A stretch of 8,553 nucleotides of DNA. Origin: Actinomycetes bacterium (GTDB lineage Bacteria; Actinomycetota; Acidimicrobiia; Acidimicrobiales; Microtrichaceae). Below the pieces are notes generated by a model. That model was not told the origin of the DNA. It did no database searches and was given only the letters and a program-made list of their open reading frames with translations. A program made the translations under genes and the position numbers. Position 1 is the stretch's first letter. Each line of letters begins with the position of its first letter. The DNA is taken from contig JAEWED010000067.1 of the NCBI GenBank assembly GCA_023389745.1, forward strand, positions 1-8,553, in the 5' to 3' direction. This document shows positions 1 to 5,173 of the stretch, one piece after another.

Positions 1-1
1 G

Positions 2-256
2 CTCCGGGGTGCGTCGTGGCCCACACAGGCCGACCTGGAACTCGACACGCTCACCGGTGCGACGGCGGTCGATCCGTCGTCGCGGCTCGATCAGCTGCCG
101 GACGAGGGCGTCGCGCACCTCGTGACCACGATCGACCCGTCCCGAGTCATCGATCCGTCGACCGCGGCGCTCTTCGAGCTGGTGGAGGACTGCGTCGTCG
201 AGCGCGTCGGTGAAGTGCGCGTCGTCGAGCTGGGTCCCTGCGTCGGGAGGACCTGA
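2..256 (+). CDS. 3' fragment of a gene of unknown function
   Basis: An open frame enters from the left edge and ends at a TGA at 254-256, giving 84 visible C-terminal residues; the start lies outside the window. I do not recognise the family. The visible part is acidic and soluble-looking, with no membrane segment or signal. It contains a stretch reading AHLVTTIDPSRVIDPST, an acidic helix-like segment (FELVEDCVVERVGE) and a final strand-like VRVVELG. Codon use is typical of the neighbouring genes, with G/C at nearly all third positions, which supports real coding over the competing frames in the same bases. It is convergent with the nitroreductase gene, with only 4 bp between the two stop codons. 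No function is assigned. Confidence 0.6.
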   Translation, partial: LRGASWPTQADLELDTLTGATAVDPSSRLDQLPDEGVAHLVTTIDPSRVIDPSTAALFELVEDCVVERVGEVRVVELGPCVGRT

Positions 257-270
257 CCGCTCAGAAGCGG
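257..270. terminator. Small hairpin at convergent gene junction
   Basis: CCGCT (257-261) and AGCGG (266-270) form a perfect 5-bp stem with a 4-base loop. The hairpin sits between and over the stop codons of the two convergent genes (TGA ending at 256, minus-strand stop 261-263). There is no T-tract on either side, so as an intrinsic terminator it is weak. Its position at a tail-to-tail junction is the main argument for a transcription-ending role. Confidence 0.25.
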
Positions 271-944
271 CCGACGTGGGCTGCGCCGTCGGGCTCGGCG
301 AGCCACTCGGGTGTGCTGCCCCACGAGCCTTCGAAGACGAGCTCCTGCAGCGGTCGGCGGCGCACCGCCCCGGTGCCGCCCACCGGTCGACCCAGCGTGA
401 TCGTCGCGGCCAGGAACACGTCGTCGGGGATCCGGAACAACGCCCGCAGCTCGGCGTCGACGAGCGCGTGCCACATCATCATGACGCCGCCGTAGCCGAG
501 GGCACGGGCGGCGAGCAGCAGGTTCTGGCACGCCGGGTAGACCGACGCACCGAGGGTCTCCTCGGGCGGTGGACGGTGACGTGTCGCCGCGGCGAGCACG
601 ATGACGGGGATCGCTTCGAAGTGGTCGACGAAGTGCTGCATCGTCGCCGCCGTGCGTGCCTTCGGTGAGCCCGGATCGGCGCCGCTGCCCCTGTCGTAGC
701 CGTCGCGGTCGCGCTTGGCCGCCCACATCGCCCGCGCGGCTCCGCCGAGCAGGGCTCGTGCCTCGAGCGCTACAGGGTCGTCACGCAGGACCAGGAACCG
801 GAACGGCTGGCGGTTCGAGCCCGAGGGCGCCCGGGTCGCGGCGAAGAGCATGCGTGACAGGTCCGCTTCGTCGACGGGCTCGTCGCGGTAGCGCCGCACC
901 GCCCGGGTCGTCGCCAGCAGCTCGAGTGCGTCCTGCGCGTCCAT
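261..944 (-). CDS. Nitroreductase-family FMN-dependent oxidoreductase
   Basis: A 227-residue protein of the usual length for the nitroreductase family, which are cytosolic FMN enzymes that pass electrons from NAD(P)H to nitro compounds, quinones or other substrates. The N-terminal TTRAVRRYRDEPV (residues 12-24) is the typical FMN-phosphate arginine region. APSGSNRQPFRF (39-50) is the family's second flavin-contact motif. SVYPACQNLLLAARALGYGG (134-153) is the conserved core helix, and LGRPVG (184-189) sits near the end. The substrate cannot be read from sequence; the nearest relatives are probably generic nitroreductases, with a coenzyme F420 ligase-like fold as a more distant possibility. The start at 944 is chosen because the family homology begins immediately after it; a longer in-frame extension would run back through the pilin gene. 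It lies 25 bp downstream of the pilin stop but has its own candidate -10 element, so it may be transcribed separately. Confidence 0.88.
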   Translation of the reverse strand: MDAQDALELLATTRAVRRYRDEPVDEADLSRMLFAATRAPSGSNRQPFRFLVLRDDPVALEARALLGGAARAMWAAKRDRDGYDRGSGADPGSPKARTAATMQHFVDHFEAIPVIVLAAATRHRPPPEETLGASVYPACQNLLLAARALGYGGVMMMWHALVDAELRALFRIPDDVFLAATITLGRPVGGTGAVRRRPLQELVFEGSWGSTPEWLAEPDGAAHVGRF

Positions 945-952
945 CGACGTCG

Positions 953-958
953 AGCGTA
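953..958 (-). promoter_or_regulatory. Candidate -10 element, near-leaderless start of nitroreductase gene
   Basis: On the minus strand the hexamer TACGCT ends 8 bases before the ATG at 944. Normal -10 spacing would put the transcription start about 2 bases upstream of the start codon, giving an essentially leaderless mRNA. There is no Shine-Dalgarno sequence between this element and the ATG, which fits. No convincing -35 box is visible. The same hexamer occurs in the equivalent place before the PHP gene. Confidence 0.35.
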
Positions 959-969
959 ACGGAGCGTCC

Positions 970-1329
970 TCAGGCGCACTCGGGGGTCGCCACGAACGCC
1001 GGTTCTCCGGTGCGGAGGTCGTACGGAGGCTCGTAGGTCCACATCGACGAGGGTTCGGGCAGCAGGTTCGGCACGAGGATGCCCTGGTTCGACGGCAGGT
1101 ACCCGGTGAGCGTCTGGTAGGACTCGACGGCGGTCTCGAGCGTCTGCAGCTCGTGCTCGCACATCGTGTCCTTCGCCCGCTGTCGCGAGTTGGCGTACAC
1201 GGCGACCGCGGCACCGGCGAGCACGGCGAGCAACGCTGCCACGATCAGCAGCTCGACGAGCGCGAACCCTGCCTGGGGCCGGGCGCGGGTCGCCGGACGG
1301 TGGGTCCGCGACCCCTCGGGGTCGCTCAT
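970..1329 (-). CDS. Type IV pilin-like (pseudopilin) protein
   Basis: A 119-residue protein with a class III (prepilin) signal. A positively charged 21-residue leader ends in Gly21, followed by Phe22 as the first mature residue and Glu26 at position +5. The hydrophobic helix LLIVAALLAVLAGAAVAVYA (27-46) comes next. Prepilin peptidase should cut after Gly21 and the helix should anchor or assemble the subunit at the membrane. The C-terminal part has a GspG-like flavour (ETAVESYQTLTGYLPSNQGI, 65-84). Two cysteines, Cys57 and Cys118, could close a disulfide loop outside the cell. The start ATG at 1329 overlaps the protease stop (ATGA), arguing for translational coupling; an upstream GAGG lies very close to it. 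A longer frame begins at 1431 but would lie inside the protease gene and bury the leader. No pilus machinery is nearby, so whether it forms a filament or serves a pseudopilus-like role is unknown. Confidence 0.85.
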   Translation of the reverse strand: MSDPEGSRTHRPATRARPQAGFALVELLIVAALLAVLAGAAVAVYANSRQRAKDTMCEHELQTLETAVESYQTLTGYLPSNQGILVPNLLPEPSSMWTYEPPYDLRTGEPAFVATPECA

Positions 1330-2939
1330 CGACCTCGGCGGGAGCGGAGCTGCAGCATGGGCTCGGGCTGGTGAGCGCCGACACGGATCGTCGGCATCGT
1401 GGTGGCGACGGTCGCCCGCCGCCGGCTCCACGAGAGTGCCAGGGCGCCGCTGATCAGCAGCAGCAGCCCGCCGATGGTCATCGCCCGTGGATCACCGCCG
1501 GTGAACGCCAGCACGGCGGTCTGCGCCGCTCGCACCGGCAGATCGAGGATCGTGACCCGGATCTCGACCGTCTGCGCCACCTCGGGAGGCGGAGGTGCCA
1601 CGGCACCCGTGGGCGGCGACGCGACCCGCGCGGGGTCGGAGTAGAGCAACCGGTTCGGAGAGCCGTCGCCGGCTCCCGCGACGACGTCCTGGGTGGCATC
1701 GGCGAGGATCGCCTCCTCGACCGCGGGACCCGTCCGCCACGGATCGAGCGACAGCAGGACGGCTGCCGCCCCCGCGACGTGCGGTGCGGCCATCGAGGTG
1801 CCCGATTCGGTGACGAGCGCCGACGGCGAGGCGATCGACGCTGATTCGACGTCGGCGCCGGGGGCGAACACGTCGACACACGGGCCGTGGTTCGAGAACG
1901 AGGACCGCACGTCGTGGTCGTCGGTGGCGCCGACCACGATCACACCGGCGAGGTCGACACCCGCCGCACCACAGGCCGAGACCGACTCGTTGCCAGCGGA
2001 CGAGGCGACGGTGAGGCCACGCGAGAGCAGCTGCCGCAGCACGATCGAAAGCACATCGGCGCCGTCGCCGCCCACGCTGAAGTTGACCACGCCCGGCTGC
2101 CCCACCGGATGGTTCGCCACGATCCACTCGAAACCGGCGATCACCTGGCCGAGCGTGCCGACGCCCTCGCAGTCGAGCACACGCACCGGCACGACGGTCG
2201 CCTCGGGCGCCATGCCCACCGTGGTGCCGGCGACCGTGCCGGCGACGTGGGTGCCGTGTCCGTCGCAGTCGGTCGTGCCGCGGCCATCGCCCACCAGGTC
2301 GATCCCGCCCGAGACCCGTCCTGCGAGCTCGTCGTGGGGCGACACGCCGGAGTCGACCACGTAGACGGTGACACCGGCGCCGGTGGCCGGTGCCGTGTAG
2401 TCGCCCGAGAGCGGCAGCTCACGCTGGTCGACGCGGTCCAGGCCCCACGGGGCAGGATCCTCGGGCTCCGCCTCGTCCGGATCCTCCGGCTCGGGGGACT
2501 CCTCGTCGGGATCGTCGGTGGGGCCCTCAGGGGCGGCCGGCTCCGCGGGGTCGGCTGATCCGCCGGGTTCGGTTGGCTCGCCGGGTTCGCCTGACTCGAT
2601 GGGTTCGGTTGGCTCGATGGGATCGACGGCGACGACCGCGTTGCGGTCGACGGTCGCCACGCCCGGCAGCATCACCATCGCCTCGGGCACCTCGGCGGTC
2701 GTCACGACGGCACCGGGCACCACGGTGCCGAACCGGTGGGTGATCGTGACATCGAGGCTCTGCTCGAGCTCGACCAGCACCGCATCGACGTCGGCGCCGT
2801 CGTCGAAGGTGAGCACGTAGGACTGCTCGCCGTCGAGCGACTGCTGGGGCCGCCCCTCGAGCGGAGCGGCGACGCCCGTGCCGATGGTGAGCACGGCGCC
2901 GACGACGAGCGCGGCAGCCGCAGGCTTGAACGATCGCAT
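1326..2939 (-). CDS. Secreted subtilisin-family serine protease (S8, proteinase K-like) with C-terminal LAFTG anchor
   Basis: A 537-residue preproprotein. Residues 1-25 form a Sec-type signal peptide. Residues about 38-107 resemble an I9 inhibitor/chaperone prodomain. Residues 107-163 are a low-complexity acidic Pro/Glu linker. The catalytic domain spans about 165-436 with Asp196 (VVDSG), His228 (DGHGTHVAG), oxyanion-hole Asn317 (SSAGNES) and nucleophile Ser382 (GTSMAAPHVAG), so it should be active. Cys225/Cys257 and Cys323/Cys354 have the same 32- and 31-residue spacings as the two aqualysin I disulfides, pointing to the proteinase K branch. The C-terminus has a Pro-rich spacer, LAFTG (477-481), a hydrophobic helix (about 487-503) and SRRR, like a class E sortase signal or simple membrane anchor. 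Unusually, 29 residues follow that arginine cluster. The start at 2939 has a strong purine-rich ribosome site. The gene overlaps the pilin gene at its 3' end. Natural substrates are unknown. Confidence 0.93.
   Translation of the reverse strand: MRSFKPAAAALVVGAVLTIGTGVAAPLEGRPQQSLDGEQSYVLTFDDGADVDAVLVELEQSLDVTITHRFGTVVPGAVVTTAEVPEAMVMLPGVATVDRNAVVAVDPIEPTEPIESGEPGEPTEPGGSADPAEPAAPEGPTDDPDEESPEPEDPDEAEPEDPAPWGLDRVDQRELPLSGDYTAPATGAGVTVYVVDSGVSPHDELAGRVSGGIDLVGDGRGTTDCDGHGTHVAGTVAGTTVGMAPEATVVPVRVLDCEGVGTLGQVIAGFEWIVANHPVGQPGVVNFSVGGDGADVLSIVLRQLLSRGLTVASSAGNESVSACGAAGVDLAGVIVVGATDDHDVRSSFSNHGPCVDVFAPGADVESASIASPSALVTESGTSMAAPHVAGAAAVLLSLDPWRTGPAVEEAILADATQDVVAGAGDGSPNRLLYSDPARVASPPTGAVAPPPPEVAQTVEIRVTILDLPVRAAQTAVLAFTGGDPRAMTIGGLLLLISGALALSWSRRRATVATTMPTIRVGAHQPEPMLQLRSRRGR
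2565..2616. repeat. Short direct repeat inside the protease Pro/Glu linker
   Basis: The 16-base sequence GGGTTCGGTTGGCTCG occurs at 2565-2580 and again at 2601-2616, exactly 36 bp apart (12 codons), with related partial units between. On the coding strand these encode the Glu-Pro-Thr-Glu-Pro part of the linker. The in-frame period suggests growth of the linker by slippage or small duplications, and makes the linker length a likely variable trait. Confidence 0.7.
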
Positions 2940-2946
2940 GGTGGTT

Positions 2947-2956
2947 CCCTCTCCTC
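2947..2956 (-). promoter_or_regulatory. Strong ribosome binding site of the protease gene
   Basis: On the minus strand GAGGAGAGGG ends 7 bases before the ATG at 2939. It is the best Shine-Dalgarno match in the window and fixes this start. It contrasts with the nitroreductase and PHP genes, which show none. Confidence 0.75.
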
Positions 2957-2992
2957 ACGAGCGCCGCCCCGACGGCTCGTGCATCTCCCAAA

Positions 2993-3009
2993 GGTGAGGA
3001 TAGTTCACC
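2993..3009 (-). promoter_or_regulatory. Candidate protease promoter -10 within an inverted repeat
   Basis: In the 167-bp divergent region, the minus strand reads TATCCT at 3002-2997, a fair -10 hexamer that would give a leader of about 50 bases before the protease ATG. It is embedded in the inverted repeat GGTGA/TCACC (arms 2993-2997 and 3005-3009, 7-base centre). An operator overlapping the -10 would be a natural repressor site. The arms are short and no clear -35 box is visible, so this is tentative. Apart from this and the element at 3095, I see nothing else in the intergenic stretch. Confidence 0.3.
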
Positions 3010-3094
3010 GTTGTGGCGGCTGCGGTCCGAAGTGCCGTCGGCGCTGGTGGCTCGCAGTCCGTGGTCGTGTCCGATCCCGGTGCGACCGTGCTCC

Positions 3095-3100
3095 TACGCT
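3095..3100 (+). promoter_or_regulatory. Candidate -10 element for a leaderless PHP-gene transcript
   Basis: TACGCT ends 6 bases before the ATG at 3107. With standard spacing the first transcribed base would be the A of the start codon, giving a leaderless mRNA. No Shine-Dalgarno sequence precedes this ATG, in agreement. No good -35 element is seen. Confidence 0.4.
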
Positions 3101-3106
3101 GGGCCG

Positions 3107-4180
3107 ATGACCGAGCCCACCCCGAGCGGCACCACCGACGGCCGGACCACCGAGCAGGACGCTCAACAGCTCGCACTCGCGGGGCTCACCGAGGCGGTCC
3201 GACTGATGGATCGTGGCCTCGCCCCACGGCAGAAGGTCGCTGCCTTCACCCGCGCCGCGCAGGTCATCGAGGGCCTCGAGGCCGACGAGGTCGCCGCTCG
3301 GGTCGCCGCGTCGACGCTGACCGAGCTCGACGGGATCGGCCCGTCGACCAGTTCGGTGATCTCGGATTCGGTGCTCAGGCGCCCCTCGGCCTACCTCGCG
3401 AAGCTCGAGGCGAGCTCCGTGGTCGACCCGGGTGTCGGCGGTCCGATCCGCGAGCTGCTCAAGGGCGACTGCCACTCGCACACGCTGTGGTCCGACGGCG
3501 GGGCGACCGTGGAGCAGATGGCACGGGCCGCCATGGCGCTGGGACACGAGTACCTGGTGGTCACCGACCACTCCCCTCGCCTCACCGTCGCCCACGGCCT
3601 GAGCCCGGAACGCCTCGCGTCGCAGCTCGACGAGATCGCCGAGGTGAACGCACGCCTCGCGCCGTTCCGCATCCTCACCGGCATGGAGGTGGACATCCTC
3701 GTCGACGGCAGCCTCGACCTGGCCGACGAGCTGCTCGCCCGGCTCGACGTGGTCGTCGCCTCGGTGCACTCCAAGCTGTCGATGGCAGAGGCAGAGATGA
3801 CACGCCGGATGGTCATGGCCGTCGCCAACCCGCACGTCGACATCCTCGGGCACTGCACCGGCCGCAAGGTGGTCGGCACCGGGCGGGCGCAATCCCGCTT
3901 CGACGCCGACCTGGTGTTCGCTGCGTGCGCCCAGTTCGACACCGCGGTCGAGATCAACTGCCGCCCGGAGCGCCAGGACCCGCCCGAGGAGCTGCTCGCC
4001 CTCGCGCTCGAGTGGGGCTGCTGGATCTCGATCGACACCGACGCCCACGCGCCGGGACAGCTCGAATGGCAGCCCTACGGCTGCGACAAGGCGGTGCGCT
4101 GCGGGGTCGACCCGGCTCGCATCGTCAACACCTGGGAGGCCGACGAGCTGCTCTCCTGGACCGGCTCCCACGCCGCCTGA
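3107..4180 (+). CDS. PHP-domain metal-dependent phosphoesterase with PolX-like helix-hairpin-helix
   Basis: A 357-residue cytosolic protein. Residues 20-105 resemble the N-terminal 8-kDa/helix-hairpin-helix part of family X DNA polymerases (helix-turn signature ELDGIGPSTSSVI, 73-85). The polymerase palm and fingers are absent, and the PHP domain follows from about residue 118. PHP metal ligands are visible: DCHSH (121-125), SDG (129-131), TDHS (153-156), Glu194 in GMEVD, His221 in SVHSK, His249 in LGHC, and the closing DTDAHAP (310-316). The set looks complete, so it should be a metal-dependent phosphoesterase. In bacterial PolX the matching domain has 3'-5' exonuclease and related repair activities, which makes a DNA-end-processing role a reasonable but unproven inference; histidinol-phosphatase activity is a less likely alternative given the N-terminal module. 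The start at 3107 is preferred to an in-frame ATG at 3011, whose extra 32 residues look non-coding and enter the divergent promoter region. Confidence 0.87.
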   Translation: MTEPTPSGTTDGRTTEQDAQQLALAGLTEAVRLMDRGLAPRQKVAAFTRAAQVIEGLEADEVAARVAASTLTELDGIGPSTSSVISDSVLRRPSAYLAKLEASSVVDPGVGGPIRELLKGDCHSHTLWSDGGATVEQMARAAMALGHEYLVVTDHSPRLTVAHGLSPERLASQLDEIAEVNARLAPFRILTGMEVDILVDGSLDLADELLARLDVVVASVHSKLSMAEAEMTRRMVMAVANPHVDILGHCTGRKVVGTGRAQSRFDADLVFAACAQFDTAVEINCRPERQDPPEELLALALEWGCWISIDTDAHAPGQLEWQPYGCDKAVRCGVDPARIVNTWEADELLSWTGSHAA

Positions 4181-4196
4181 GCACTCCGCCCCGGGT

Positions 4197-4226
4197 CTCA
4201 GGCTGAGCTCAGGCTGACGCTCAGCC
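4197..4226. terminator. Repeat-built hairpin between convergent genes
   Basis: The 40-bp gap between the PHP gene and the glycosyltransferase contains CTCAGGCTGA twice (4197-4206 and 4208-4217). GGCTGAGC (4201-4208) pairs perfectly with GCTCAGCC (4219-4226) around a 10-base loop, and the right arm covers the glycosyltransferase stop codon. Alternative foldings (CTCAG/CTGAG) are also possible. It is symmetric and could end transcription from both sides, but there is no T-tract on either strand. Confidence 0.4.
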
Positions 4227-5159
4227 CCCGGCGTGCAGGTCCCGGTCGAACTGGCTCGGCGGGCGCATCAGCTCGGCGGGCGGCGGCCCGAACCGTCGCC
4301 GCACGAAGTCCCGGAGCCCCGCCAGACGTGCGGGGGCATCGAAGATCATCGCCCGCGTCTCGGGTCGTCGGACCCCGCGGTACGTCTGGATCAGCGTGAT
4401 GCACGCCCGGATGAAGGCGTGGTACCAGCCGCTCATCTCCTGGACCAGCAGCAGCGTGTTGCGGGTCTGCAGGTAGTCGACGATCGCCATGCCGGAGCCG
4501 ATGTGGATGTTCTGCACCCGTGCGCCGCGGATCAGTCCGACCCGCCAACCCGCCCGGCGTGCCCGCAGCGCCAGGTCCGCCTCTTCGCAGTACGAGAAGA
4601 AGCGCTCGTCGAACAGTCCGACCTCGTCGATGCACTCCCGACGCAGCAGCATCAACGTGCCGTGCGGATAGGCGGCGTCGTCCCAGCGGGCGGTGCCCTC
4701 GGCGGGCGGTGGGCCGTCGGCCGCCACGACCATGCCGCCGAAGTACGGGTCGATCACCGGGGTCATGCCGTCACCGACGTCCGCACACATGAGCCCCGCC
4801 ATCGGCTCGCCCTCGGCCGCGTCGAGCATGGCGGCGAGGGTGCCCGGGAACGGGTCGACGTCGTGGGGCGCGAGCGCCACCCACGTGCCGTCGTCGGGGT
4901 CGTCGAGGAACGACTGCAGACCGACGTTCGCCCCCGGGCCGAACCCGGCGTTCGAGCCGACCTCGATCAACGTCACGTCGGGCAGCCCCTCGAGGCCGTC
5001 CCGCAGGGCTCCGAGCGCCCCCGGCTCGGAGCCGTTGTCGACCACCGTGACGCGCACCGGGACCTCACGGTCGGTGAAACGGGCCACCGTGTCGAGGCAC
5101 GCCCCGACCTGGTTCCAGTGCACGATCACGACGCGGAGGGGTACTCCCCCGTTCGTCAA
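4221..5159 (-). CDS. Family 2 glycosyltransferase (rhamnosyltransferase-like)
   Basis: About 312 residues, a soluble single-domain GT-A glycosyltransferase that should move a sugar from a nucleotide donor to a growing glycan. The N-terminal strand VVIVHWNQ (10-17) opens the nucleotide-binding fold, followed by VVDNGS (39-44). NAGFGPGANVGL (70-81) is the hallmark of rhamnosyltransferase-like GT2 proteins. APHDVDPFPG (97-106) occupies the DxD metal-site position. GLFDERFFSYCEEADLALR (181-199) followed by GW carries the acidic catalytic-base region. No membrane helix is seen, so it probably acts at the inner membrane face. Donor and acceptor are unknown. The proposed TTG start at 5159 lies 14 bp after the gltD stop, has an AGCAGG about 9 bases upstream, and sits just before the first strand; the in-frame ATG at 5282 would overlap gltD by over 100 bp. 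It is likely the last gene of the glt operon. Confidence 0.87.
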   Translation of the reverse strand: MTNGGVPLRVVIVHWNQVGACLDTVARFTDREVPVRVTVVDNGSEPGALGALRDGLEGLPDVTLIEVGSNAGFGPGANVGLQSFLDDPDDGTWVALAPHDVDPFPGTLAAMLDAAEGEPMAGLMCADVGDGMTPVIDPYFGGMVVAADGPPPAEGTARWDDAAYPHGTLMLLRRECIDEVGLFDERFFSYCEEADLALRARRAGWRVGLIRGARVQNIHIGSGMAIVDYLQTRNTLLLVQEMSGWYHAFIRACITLIQTYRGVRRPETRAMIFDAPARLAGLRDFVRRRFGPPPAELMRPPSQFDRDLHAGG

Positions 5160-5173
5160 GGACGCGGACCTGC

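Noticed and set aside
945..1214. N-terminal extension of the nitroreductase
   Set aside because: The extra 90 residues are an out-of-frame reading of the pilin gene; the family homology begins at residue 1 of the shorter form.
2449..2625. The Pro/Glu linker repeats as a CRISPR or mobile-element repeat
   Set aside because: The units are short, in frame, degenerate and inside an intact protease gene; they encode a low-complexity linker.
3011..3106. Earlier ATG for the PHP protein
   Set aside because: The 32 extra residues lack family resemblance, there is no ribosome site, and it would intrude on the divergent promoter region; the ATG at 3107 has a well-placed -10 element.
3005..4171. A 388-codon minus-strand open frame opposite the PHP gene
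   Set aside because: It is a frame-locked shadow of a well-supported gene in GC-rich DNA; its translation is Gly/Arg/Val/His-rich with no recognisable domain.
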